From NCBI GenBank assembly GCA_030704615.1, contig CM060733.1, positions 49,600,001 through 49,664,000 of the forward strand: a stretch of DNA of 64,000 bases, in the 5' to 3' direction. The translations under genes and the position numbers were made by a program. Below are positions 1 through 10,373 of this stretch, piece after piece. Origin of the DNA: Takakia lepidozioides (taxonomy: Eukaryota > Streptophyta > Takakiopsida > Takakiales > Takakiaceae). Below the pieces are notes generated by a model that did not search any database, was not told the DNA's origin, and was given only the letters and a program-made list of their open reading frames with translations. How positions within the stretch are numbered: the first letter of the stretch is position 1; each line of letters begins with the position of its first letter.

Positions 1-25
1 GGCTTTGTGTTTTTTTGCCTTGCAG

Positions 26-1408
26 CATATGTCCATTGAGAAGATGGCGGACATGCCGTCTTGCAATCTAACGGAGACAGTGCACAATGCCTGGTTGCAG
101 CAATCCGGCAAAAAGAGAAGAGATTTGTATGCGACTACGGCCGATGACCTTATCCGTGCTCTGCAGCAGCAAACCAGATACAGGTAATTCTTGAGGGGTG
201 GCCTTGGAGGCAAAGGCCCGGACAGGAGCGAGTTGATGTTGCGGGCAGCCAGAAGATCGGGGGATCCCAGCAAAATAGCGTGGGCAGTGAGCATATGTGC
301 AGATGGCACCCCTCTCGTGGGAAGAGTTCCCCATCTGGAAGGCGAAGAGAGATTCGGGTCTTGCAAACGGAAATTGGATACCCCTCCCGGATCGGATGCA
401 GACTCCCATAGGGTGGACAGGGTCAACTTCTCGAGGCCACGTGTTCCCTTGGATCAGAGATGGAATTGCGGAACATCCACAGGTGAGGGCCATTCTGCCC
501 CAGACCGGACCCCTGCATCAAGCACTGTGACTGCAATGGTTGAAGACCAGAACGTGGTGCGGCATGTAATAGAGTCCATGTGCTTGGACGAGGTTTGGCA
601 TATAGAACGCACAAGTGCTGGATCGCGTGTGAAATGCGCGGCGATCAAGGCCACCAATCATGAAAAATGTACATCATTAATATCCAGAGGGAAAGAACGC
701 ACTACAGCTCCTACATTCACTGGTTTGTTTCTCCCTTACGGCCAAGGAGAGGCAAAGAACCACAAGTTTTGGTTTTGCGCTGACGATTGCCGGAGATGTG
801 TGCGTGGGACAGTGAGGCCCTCCGTGGTGAGGAAGCCTACTCCACCAACCGTGTGGCCTGTGAAGATGGGCACAAGTCTCACTCACCAAGAGATCGCAAT
901 GCTGGAAGAGGCGGGTTTCTCCCTAGCCAGACATTCCATTATACGTGAAGGTGCTTCAAGTATAAGCGGTTCACGGGTACCTCCGCCTGACGCTCACTTG
1001 TGACCAACCAGACGGAATGGGAAGCTGGTTCGACGATTCCCTCCAACCGCAGAACACTATGGCAAAATCGAGTCCGCGAGAATGCTTCACGCTCGTGTTG
1101 CGGGAAGAATGGAAGTGCCTGATCCAGGGTATGGTCGGGTCTTCAACATGATCTCATCCGCATCTGCGCTGTAGGACAAGACGTACGACATCACTGTTTC
1201 CAATTTTCCCAATTGTACTTGTCCTGATTTTGTTGGTATGCTTTCAAGTAGTTTGGGAAAGAGAGGGAAGTTCATACCGTGCAAACACCTTTACTTCGAC
1301 TTCTTGAGAAGGATGGTTTGTGATCCAAAGCGGGACTTCTTCATTCACCAAGCCACTATGAGTTTCAATGAAGTCAACACACTTCTACAACGGGATACAA
1401 GCCCATAG
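26..1408 (+). pseudogene. MULE transposase C-terminal half, SWIM zinc finger, with three in-frame stops
   Basis: One reading frame runs from a good splice acceptor (tttgccttgcag, exon from 26) to a TAG at 1406-1408. It is broken only by TAA at 185-187, TGA at 1001-1003 and TAG at 1172-1174. The start has the MPSCNLTETVHN..WLQQSG segment that follows the DDE domain in MULE transposases. The end (1184-1405) is a SWIM zinc finger of CxC..CxH type: NCTCPDF, then PCKHLYF. The DDE catalytic core is missing upstream, beyond the window edge or lost. Because the frame is kept across all three stops, decay was by point mutation, not by indels. It is a dead element; the SWIM part is duplicated at 2.4-2.66 kb. 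Confidence 0.75.
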
Positions 1409-1610
1409 AAAGCATTCACTTGACACTCCGAAATCTGTGTTTTCCTTGACTACAACTTGTAATGGAATGACTGTTCAAGTCCAGTGTCTCTCAATGTATG
1501 TCGTCTAACATCTTTGCTATGCGTGGGTCAATGCATTTGTCGCATTGGTCTGTCATTCTGTTTTCATTAGCAAACACAAGAAACTACCTTCAGATAGACA
1601 GATGATCAAA

Positions 1611-1835
1611 TCAACCTCGTGCGTTAACACGAGGATTACTTGGAGTTTTCCAAATCCCCCTTGTGCCGACACAAGGTTGATTTTAGTTCTAAGAAAAGAA
1701 GTATGAAGTTCTCTGAATCAACCTCGTGTTGACACGATGTTGATTTTAGTTCCAGGAAAACAACCTCGTGTTAACACAACGTTCATTTCAGTTCTAGGAA
1801 ATGAAGCTCATGTTAACAGAAGGTTGAACTCCAGG
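1611..1835. repeat. Tandem palindromic repeat, about five degenerate units
   Basis: About five units of roughly 40-50 bp resemble CAACCTCGTGTTAACACAAG followed by GTTGATTTTAGTTC. Each unit can form a hairpin around GTGTTAACAC. They lie between the two MULE fragments and may be sub-terminal repeats of a DNA transposon. No coding content is seen from 1409 to 2050. Confidence 0.55.
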
Positions 1836-1884
1836 AAAGCCCGAAACCCTTCATCCGTTTCACCTTCATGTGGTGAAATCAGCA

Positions 1885-2050
1885 GTTGGGGGCCCCACGG
1901 TTATAGGCCCACCTTCTTTGTGGTGATGTGGCATGACCTGGACCAGGCTCACGCCACGTCAACATCAGCGCCACATCAGCTGCGTGAGCGTAGGCTCACG
2001 CCACGTCATCGTTGTGTGAGCGTACGCTCACACTGTTGGGGAGGGCAGTG
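1885..2050. repeat. CTCACGCCACGTCA-rich GC repeat cluster (copy 1)
   Basis: This GC-rich segment repeats CTCACGCCACGTCA and the self-complementary GAGCGTACGCTC. The same motif set recurs in the same orientation at 3090-3290 and in inverted orientation at 3965-4100. It therefore belongs to a dispersed element, probably the terminal region of DNA transposons. Confidence 0.5.
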
Positions 2051-2061
2051 GGGTTAGCCTC

Positions 2062-2658
2062 GTGAAGCGGATGCAGAAGACTGGGGACTTGCAGAATTGT
2101 TTTCTTATGTTTGATCATGTGAAACGAGTAAAAGATTGGACGAGTCATGTCTACGATCCAGTGTACCAACGAGTTATGACATTGCAGTTTGTGACATGCA
2201 ATCCGAGGATACTGAATCCCAGAAGCTCATGTGGAATTCCCTGATACGTGTTATGGTCTGCCATGGGGTGCCATCTCCAAATTTCGCAGGTTTCATGGCG
2301 GATAGTGCTCAGGCGAATTTCAATGCTGTTCGAATTGTCTTCGGATCGGGTGACCCAATAGTGCCAATGTCGGGAAGAGAGCGTACATGTCTATTCCATT
2401 TCTTTGACATCTGCTGTTCATGACAGGGCCTACGACATCACGGTTTCCAATTTCCCCAATTGCACATGTCCTGATTTTGTGAATATGCTATCAACCAGTT
2501 CGGGCAAGAGAGGTAAATTCATACCCTGCAAACATTTGTATTTCATATTTTTGAAGAGGATGGTTTGCGATCCCAAACGTGACAACTTCGTTCACCAGGC
2601 CACTCTGAGTTTCAACGAGGTCGATACTCTATTGCAGCGGGATACAACACATGGGTAG
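2062..2658 (+). pseudogene. Internally deleted MULE transposase: DDE segment joined to SWIM finger
   Basis: Two frames together encode a MULE DDE-domain piece: VYDPVYQRVMT, then a frameshift into DMQSEDTESQK, FMADSAQANFNAV and ERTCLFHF (to about 2400). This is followed immediately by a SWIM zinc finger (2424-2655; NCTCPDF..PCKHLYF) in another frame. The roughly 1.2 kb normally lying between these parts, represented by 26-1170, is absent. This copy is therefore a deletion derivative of the same transposase family. At least two frameshifts make it non-functional. Confidence 0.75.
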
Positions 2659-3484
2659 AATCAACTATGCAATGTGGTATGTGGACGACCATGCTTTGAA
2701 ATGTGAAATTCAAATCAATTCGTTTGCAACATCGTCGGCGGTGCAATGATATGGCGTCCCTTATCCCTCCATTATAACTATACTGAGTGAGCTCTGAGTG
2801 GCAACTTTTAAAAGCACATGCATCATTGCACTGTTCGAAGTCTACATGTCTTCCTGTCGCTATGCACTGCAATCATCTTTTGAAGATGATCCTAACTCTC
2901 ATTGTTATTTGGAGAGGGAGTAAAGCCTTCCCGTGGCAGCCTCTATGGCGCACACTTTGTGAGGATATTTTCTCGTCCTCGTAATTGTAAAAGTGAAACA
3001 AACATTTGTAATTGCACAATGGGATGCTACAATTGTAGGCCTCATGGTAGTCTTGATTGTATTCAGCCAAGGATTCCCTGCATTAATCCCACGGTCATAG
3101 GACCATCCTCCGTTATAGGCGACGCATATTATAGGCGGCGCAGTGCCATGTCATCATTTGCCGCCACATCAGCCTGCTGACATGACGCTCACGCCACGTC
3201 AGTGTGGGTGCAGGCTCACGCCACGTCACTCCTGCGTGAGCATACGCTCGCGCGCTCACGCGCCAGGCTCACGCCATTGCGTCGTTGCCGTAGGTGTAGC
3301 CATCGTAGATCCGAAGTTCTAAAATACAGAGGACGTGGGAATACATTGTACTGACTCTGAGTCAGACTGAACTACACATTTTTAATGTTATGTTCTCATC
3401 CTCTTCATAAAAGATTGAATTCCCCTACTTTATTGCAGATGTTTTGGCAGAAAGAAAAAAGAACAAAGAATCCACTCATAATGA
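2659..3484. other. No gene; contains the second CTCACGCCACGTCA cluster (3090-3290)
   Basis: No recognisable coding region. From 3090 the sequence turns GC-rich and repeats CTCACGCCACGTCA, GAGCATACGCTC and TATAGGCGACGC/TATAGGCGGCGC motifs, as at 1885-2050. Confidence 0.5.
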
Positions 3485-3885
3485 AATGACAATCTTCATG
3501 AATCCATCCCACAAATACCACAACCTCATGTCAAATCCATTGTGCATACATCTACACTGTATTCATGCATCCTCATTCATAAATGTTTTCCATCATTCAA
3601 CATCTATCGTACATTCATCCACTGCACTCTCGAATCTATCTTACAAACCCCACACACTCATGTCATATACGTTGTGCATTCATGTACTGTGTATGAATGC
3701 ATCCTCCATTCATGAATGTTTTCCATTATTCAACATCCATTGTACATTCATCAATTGTACATTCATCCATTGTACTCTCATCCATCTCTATTTTCATCCA
3801 TCTTCTTGCATTGTTCGCACTCATCCATCAATGTTTCATCCACTTTACATTCATCCATCCCGCATTCATCTGTTTGCTTTCAGGT
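3485..3885. repeat. Degenerate ATTCATCCA-rich tandem repeat
   Basis: The block is built of ATTCATCCATTGTAC variants. A roughly 130-bp unit is present twice (starting near 3520 and 3650), each with the core CATTCAACATCYATYGTACA. Overlapping open frames across it are a by-product of the repeat. Confidence 0.6.
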
Positions 3886-3964
3886 GGGAATGACCACATC
3901 ATTTTATTATGTCGTCCAACTTGTTTCCGTGGTTAAAGACATTCTTCCGCGGAAATACACTTCG

Positions 3965-4100
3965 CTTCTTCCTTGGCGCGCGGTGATGTGGCGTTTAAGC
4001 GTGATGATGTGGAGTGAGATTGGTGATGTGGCGTGGGCGCAAGGTGACATGGCGTGCACGCAGCTATGCTCACGCGACCGCGCTCACGCCGAGGCATCCC
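3965..4100. repeat. CACGCCACGTCA cluster in inverted orientation (copy 3)
   Basis: GATGTGGCGT and GACATGGCGTG motifs here are the reverse complement of the clusters at 1885-2050 and 3090-3290. The inverted arrangement suggests the two ends of one DNA transposon. No exact termini or target duplication were found. Confidence 0.35.
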
Positions 4101-4338
4101 TGAACAGGTCATACACATTTTCGGGAGCATCGTCGGATTGTTGTTTACAAGAAACACAATTGGGCTGGATTCTTCCAATTAGATCCAGGCAGTATGATTT
4201 TGGTTGGTAAATGAAACATTGTTGCTACAAGTTCATGTTTTTCCACCTCGTCACCGTCTTGGGCAATATGGTCGTCCGGGCCTTGTTCTCCGCGGTACCC
4301 CCAAGACCAAATAGAAATAGGTTGAGCCATTTTTATCT

Positions 4339-4392
4339 GGTAAGTATGTGGTAAGTATGTGGTGAGTATCTGGTAAGTATGTGGTGAGTGTT
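4339..4392 (+). repeat. Five tandem near-perfect 5' splice sites (12-bp repeat)
   Basis: GGTAAGTATGTG is repeated about five times with small variants (GGTGAGTATCTG and similar). Each unit matches the plant donor consensus GTAAGT or GTGAGT. A typical acceptor (tatgttgcag) lies just downstream at about 4413. Confidence 0.7.
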
Positions 4393-4413
4393 GTACGTTC
4401 TGTTATGTTGCAG

Positions 4414-4501
4414 GCCACAGATTGGTATCCTACATTCAAGGATATGCTGGACAGTAATGACCTTGATAAAGTGCTTCTTGGGATCACAGCTATTACCAGA
4501 G
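4414..4501 (+). other. Possible isolated exon of an unrecognised gene
   Basis: An open segment between a good acceptor (tatgttgcag) and a donor-like GTAGAT reads ATDWYPTFKDML, SNDLDKVLLGI, TAITR. A second candidate exon follows a tgtgcag at about 4808 and reads VHMQFYTEEKESKQMECW, then FMFLGLMFEGKPMELL. I do not recognise either. They may be remnants of one gene lying 5' of the PDF-motif copies. Confidence 0.25.
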
Positions 4502-5149
4502 GTAGATATCCATTGCTGTTTTTTCTTATGAGGTCCTACCACATGTTCATCACCAAGACTCCACCTTTCCAGCAGACTGTTTCATGGATGATGTCTTGCA
4601 AGTACACCAAATGGAATAACTGACCTATAAGCAGCACTCAACGCCATGTTTTGGCAAACACTGCATGTTCAAACGTAAAGCAGCTAGAAAAGTATCAAGG
4701 TGCTTATTCACCTAAGACTACATTGAGTTGGGACACAAAGCAGCTATAATTAGTTTGAGCTCGTGATATGTTGTTATGACAGTGATGGTTCTTTGTATAT
4801 GTAGGTGTGCAGGTTCACATGCAATTTTACACAGAAGAAAAGGAGAGCAAGCAAATGGAGTGTTGGCCATTCATGTTTCTCGGTCTTATGTTCGAAGGCA
4901 AACCCATGGAGCTTTTGTCTGACATGTTGAATGTTAGTACTGTATGTTCCATGTATCATTGACTTTAAGGGTTCCGTTATGTTTCCATCCTAGGTTGTCT
5001 CCCTCCGTGTTCCAACTTCAATTTGAATGTGTTTCTGAGCAGTTCAGTTGCCGGTTGCCGGTTGAGATGTTCTCTCAGTCTTGCAAATTGAGTTTGGATG
5101 TTCTGGTCTGCTTGCTCATATGCAGAGGAGAAGTAGAGAGGGGAAGTCC

Positions 5150-6617
5150 AAAAAGCTTCTTTTTGACCCCAGTCAATGGTGGGACAATAGAGGCAAAAAG
5201 GTGAATGCCTGTTGGATTACAGAGAGTAGGAGATGCCATTGAGCATAGGGTGATAACTGGAGTTGGGTGTTTGCTAGAACAAATATAGGCTGTCATTGTC
5301 AGCTGCTAGCAGTAAGGCAAGGATGTATAAATAATCTGTGCAGAGGCATGGATAGCTGAAGGAGCAGGGATAGAGTGTGGGTCCAGCATCAAAGAGGGCC
5401 GGATTTCAAGCACAAGATTATCTATGATTCCCTGTGGAAGCAGCACGGGTAGATGGTCAACTAGAAGCAGCAGCAGCAGCGGCACAATTGATAATCTCAG
5501 GCACTGCTAATCAAGGCACCTTCTTCAACACATTTCACCCTGTTTTTCCCTCTTATCAGAATCGGCCCTAGATGTTGAATTCTTCACGTTAGCTGGTTGA
5601 GTGAACCTTTGATAGTTTGGAGTGACTTTGACATGATACTGCCAATGTAACAACAGGAAAGTATCCACAAACAGGTAACAAAGAGAGGAGGAGAAACTGT
5701 GGAATGAATACTTTCTGCCCCAGTCAATGGTGGGACAATCGAGGCAAAAAGGTGAATGCCTGTTGGATTACAGAGAGTAGCATATGCTATTAAGCATAGG
5801 AACTAGTGTGATAAGTAGGGTTGGGGTGTTTGCTGGAACAATTCTAGGCTGTCATTGTCAGCTGCTAGCAGCAATGCAAGGATGTATTCATGATTTGTGC
5901 AGAGGTATGGATAGTTGAAGGAGCAGGGATAGAGTGTGGGTCCAGATTCATCCAAGAGGGCTGGATTTCAAGCTCCAGATTACCTATGATTTCATGTGGA
6001 AGGGTAGCTACAAGAAACCTGCATGGGTAGATGGTCAACTGGAAGCCGCAGCAACAGCGGCACAATTGATAAATTTAGGCACTGGTAATCAAGGCACCTT
6101 CTTCAACACAATTCACCCTGTTTTTCCCTCTTATCAGAATCGGCCCTAAATTTTCATGTTGCATTCTGCAAGTTAGCTAATTGAGTGAATTTAGTTTGGA
6201 GTGACTTTGACATGAAACTGCCAATGTGACAATATGAAAGTATCCAGAAACAGGTAACAGAGACGAGGAGACGCTGTGGAATGAATACTTTCTGACCCCA
6301 GTCAATGGTGGGACTATCGATGCAAAAAGGTGAATGCCTGCTGGATTACAGAGAGTAGCGTATGCCATTGAGCATAGGAACTAGTGTGATAAGTTGAGTT
6401 GGGTGTTTCCTAGAAAAAATCTAGGCTGTCATTGTCAGCTGCTAGCAGCAAGGCAAGGATGTATGCATGATTTTGTGTAGAAGCATGGATAGCTGAAGGA
6501 GCAGGGATAGAGCGTAGGTCCAGATTCATCCAAGAGGGCCGGATTTCAAGCTCCAGATTACCTATGATTGCCTGTGGAAGGATAGCTACAAGAAACCTGC
6601 ATGGGTAGATGGTCAAT
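5150..6617 (+). pseudogene. Three tandem decayed copies of an OSB-type PDF-motif exon pair
   Basis: A unit of about 551-578 bp occurs three times, with donors at 5201, 5752 and 6330. The first exon encodes the OSB/PDF motif core DPSQWWDNRGKK and ends at AAG|gtgaat. About 190 bp later a second exon (from 5387, 5946 and 6524) continues in phase 0 with RGPDFKHK (RGLDFKLQ in copy 2), a TYDxxW segment, KPAWVDGQLEAAATAAQL and a C-terminal HPVFPSYQNRP stop (6147-6149 in copy 2). Known OSB proteins bind organellar ssDNA through this PDF motif. Copy 1 has a short deletion after LWK. Copies 2 and 3 are frameshifted just before DPSQ. Copy 3 loses homology after 6616. No OB-fold exon was recognised upstream. 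Confidence 0.65.
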
Positions 6618-6619
6618 TT

Positions 6620-7129
6620 ATTGTTGCGGTAGTGCTTAGCAACATCGTGCTTGAAGAATGAAGTATATTTGGGAATATATATAGGCAGACTAGTTCAAAC
6701 ACCATGTCACTGTGTGATGTATTAACATCCAATATCGTTCGAAGGTGCAATGTCCTCTGAGGTTGTGTTATGGTGTTTCTATGGATGACATGTTTGATTG
6801 TAGTTGTGTCTTTCATATTGTATCATATTGTTGCTTCTGCCAGTCTATGCAATAGGGTTGGTGTAGTAGAATCTTTTTTTGCCACTCTTTGCAATTGCCA
6901 GCAGGGTTGGGGATCGATTCTTTGGTCATTAGAAGATTAATGCATGCTCTCTTTCCCTGCAGAGGGTTGTGTCTTGGTATAGATGGTCTTTCCTCTTTGC
7001 CAATTGTTGTCCTTATGAGAGCTCCACCGCATGGTTTATTAAATTTCATATTAATTTAATATAGTTTAATATCTAAATTAGTCATCTAAAATTAAATAAT
7101 ATTTAATAAATTGTAAAATCTACATGATC
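6620..7129. other. No recognisable feature
   Basis: Moderately AT-rich DNA, strongly so at 7045-7110. I see no coding homology or clear repeats here. Confidence 0.4.
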
Positions 7130-7581
7130 AACACGTGTCAGTCACACCTGCTCCAACAAGACCACGTGACATTAGTAGTGTTGTATGTTGTAGTGATATA
7201 GTCATACCCATAGTCGTGTAGTCATGAAGATATGACTACTCCATTGCACCATCAGACGATGATTACACATGTCAAATCCCCAGGATCCCACATGTCACGC
7301 AAAGGCCTCTCCATATAGGCGCAATGTTGTAGTGATATAGTTGTAACCTCAGTCATAACTTTCAGTCGTGTAGTCATATTTGTTATGACTACATCACCAA
7401 ACCCTGCATCACTATCCCATGCCACGTCCTCAGTGACGACCATGACTTCGCACTTATCACTCCGTAGTCATGGTAGAACTGACTTTGTGTTTATCACTGC
7501 AGAGTGAGGTAGTCATAGAAGCATTTATCACTGCAAATGCAGTGATATCCATAGTCATAAAAACGTTAATATGTACTAGTG
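7130..7581. repeat. Palindromic TAGTCATA / TATCACTGCA repeats ending in a CACTA-like terminus
   Basis: Repeated motifs include GTAGTCATGAAGATATGACTAC, split here as GTAGTCAT and ATGACTAC, plus TTATCACTGCA and TGCAGTGATA. They can form several hairpins. The right edge read on the minus strand is CACTAGTACATATTAACG, like the end of a CACTA transposon with sub-terminal repeats. No matching left end was found, so the boundary is tentative. Confidence 0.4.
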
Positions 7582-7774
7582 AAATGATTTCATGAGTAGG
7601 GGCTTACTTGTTTTTGTTGTGGCACTGGTAGAAGAAAGACCGAGCAAGCAGTCCAAGCTTGATTGAGCTGGCACATGCCGCAAAGGTGGACAAAGGATAT
7701 GGCTCCCAGTCATGTCATGACGTAGAGGTAAATGTCGTGCGGCCCTTACTTTGTCACTACCTAGATTTCTTGCA

Positions 7775-9922
7775 TCAGCAGACAGACCATACAAACTCAT
7801 TATCTCCATGTTGTTTGGGTCTGTAGGGAGGAGGGAGTGCGATGCAGGCTCGACTGTCCCATCTTGAGGGTAGTGTGGTTGCCTTGTCAGAAACCCAGAT
7901 CCTCACGATTGAGGGCGCATTGGCCACTATAAAAGCTGAAGCACTATCGGAGGCAGATGATTCCCTCTGAGGCTCAGTATCTTCACTCATCGAATGTACA
8001 TCAGAAGCAGAGTCTTCGGAATGCAAATTCTTCTTATACCATGCTGCAACATCATCCGCTGCCCTCTCACGTAGTAGTCGGCAATTGGTATACATATAAA
8101 TCAATTTGTCAGCCCTCGCGGGATTCAACCTGTTGCGAATCTGGTTGTGAATAAATGAATAACTGCTCCAATTGCGTTCGCAAAATGAGACAGAGCACAC
8201 TTGAGGAGAGTACGCTTCGCAATGGGAGCCATTGTTCTTGCTCCAGCTCCAATCAGATCCCACCATTCATGTGGCAACATATTAAGCTCTTTTGGATCCG
8301 ACGTGACTTCAAAAGGGTTGCGGCGATCTGAGAAGCATTTGTACTCGGATATAGCTCTTTCTGCCATGTTCGGTGGAGCTAGTCGCATGAGCACTCGCAC
8401 TCGGCCGGCCTTGGCATCAGCGTCGTCTCGGAGCATGGTATTGTCGAGCAAGAATGGATTGAGCAAAGCCCCCGCATAATGCAAGTCCGTTCGAACCATC
8501 GAACGATAGTCGTAAAATGCATCCTTAGCACTGTCCACAAGTTCAGGTTCCAAGGAGAAAAGATGATGCCTCAAGGATTGGATGTGCTTCTCAAGATTTT
8601 GCATTAGTAACCATGCCTTGCCCATAACTGGTTGCTTTCCATCAAACTCCCCCAAAACGATTAACACCGGCTCTAACATATAAACAAAATTTTCACATTT
8701 CTTCTAGAAATTATTGCTGCGAATGCTATTTCGAACTTTTCGACTTTTGCCCAATGATTTGGTTTTTCTGGAGTCCCGCAATGTCCATGTGTACGCATCC
8801 CATTGAGGATCGATGATGGTGTGCTCTAGACTGCTCTTCACCGTCACCAACCAATCCACCATCAAGAAGTTAGTGGCAAAACGAGTTTCGCCTGGATTGC
8901 GGAGACTGTATTTGGGTTCGTGCCTCCTATATATTGCCAAAAAGATGTGGTGTGTGCAGATGAACGATACAACAGTCTTCGCTCGCTTGACAAGTTGTTT
9001 CATCCACTGTTCTTTTCTCCGATCTTCCAAAAAGAGGTCAAGGATATGAGCAGAACAACCTTGATAGTACATATGGGGATACATGCCAACAACATGTCTG
9101 TAGTGTTTCTCATGTTAGCGACATTGTCTGTGCATATTTGCACCATTCTATCGCTTCTAACCTGTTCGATGAAGTCCGTCAATAGTTGACATTGATAACG
9201 TCCATCTTTCTTCTCGCCACTAGTGTCGACCGATTCCAAGAATTGTTCCCCAGCTGGACATACGAGCATGACATTGAACAACGGTCTGTTTGTAATAGAA
9301 CTCCAACCATCGGCACATATAGTGCTTACATATTTTCTGATGCACTCGCCCGTCCTATCGTTGACATTTTGGGTAAGCTCGGTCATGACGTCTTCTAGCA
9401 ATCATGTGCGGAGATTGTGATAAGTCGAAGGCACATATATGGATCTGGACTCCGAGGAAGCTTTAACGGCAGAAACAAATGCCGGAAGCTTTGCCACATT
9501 AAATGATATGTTGGCCTCGAAGAAAAACTACTCCCATTTTTATCCAACCGTCTTTTTGCAGACAAGCTAAGACTATCCTACATGGATTGTTGCCGTAATT
9601 CTCTACTCCGTTGAAGTGTAGGGGTACAAAGAAGTGTTGAAGCAGGTGTTGCTCCGGCACAACCCACTCGTCCAAGGACACCTGAAGCCTCACAAGAGTC
9701 GCCTTGGGTACTAATCGAGGCATCCTGACGGGAAGATGAAGTGTTTTGCTCAGAGGTCATGTCCAGATCCAGAGACATTGGAATATTACCTCCACACTGA
9801 GCAAAATGGCTTTTTACCCGCATAGATGCTTTAGGGCATAAACCCACCCCATCGCGCTTCATACCGAGGTGAGCGAGCAACCGATCCTTACGATAAGAAA
9901 ACTTTAATCCACATAAATTGCA
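7775..9922 (-). pseudogene. hAT-superfamily transposase with BED finger and DUF659, disabled
   Basis: Read on the minus strand from about 9922: a BED-type zinc finger (CNLCGLKF..LLAHLGMKRDGV), then a linker, then the DUF659/RNaseH-like part with ICADGWSSITNRPLFN and QICTDNVANMRN (9400-9090). Next come CSAHILDLFLED (after a one-base shift) and the block ending in NPGETRFATNFLMVDWL (9090-8710). The C-terminal hAT region includes NMLPHEWWDLIGAG, then another shift, then CERNWSSYSFIHNQIRNRL (8200-8100). An in-frame TGA at 9404-9402 precedes LLEDV. With at least two frameshifts and one nonsense codon it cannot make active transposase. Its terminal repeats were not found. Confidence 0.8.
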
Positions 9923-10373
9923 CTAAACACTACCAGTGACACTAACAGTGTTCGGGATTGACGTATACCAAGGGCTCCATTCCTCCATCATCTTCACCCA
10001 ATATCTACTCCCTTGGGCTCTAGCGATGTAAGCAACAAAAAACAATCACCTATAAATGAACGTGTTGTGAATGTAGAATGCAATGCGATAGCCCAACACT
10101 TCTATACCTGTCAGCAACCAAAGGGTCGATGTGGGTGTGTGTTGAGCTTATACACAATTGCTGAAGTGGTTTGGGTGGAAGCCACAACGGCAAAAGGTGC
10201 GCACCTTCCTCTTGGGCTACACTCTCGTTCAATAGAAGAGAACATCCAAAGCAACCTCAAGTATTTGCGCCAAAAGAAGTGAGGAGCTTGGTGACACTCC
10301 TCCCTTATATATGATCCAAGAAAGATGAAAGTGAAATGAAAGTGAAATGAATAAATGACGAACCAATACCGCC

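Noticed and set aside
191-1003. Open frame of about 270 codons as an independent gene
   Set aside because: It is in the same frame as the transposase sequence before and after it and lacks its own ATG start. It is the middle of the MULE pseudogene between two stops.
3444-4210. Overlapping His/Ser/Ile-rich open frames
   Set aside because: They follow the ATTCATCCA tandem repeat in several frames. This is low-complexity translation, not a gene.
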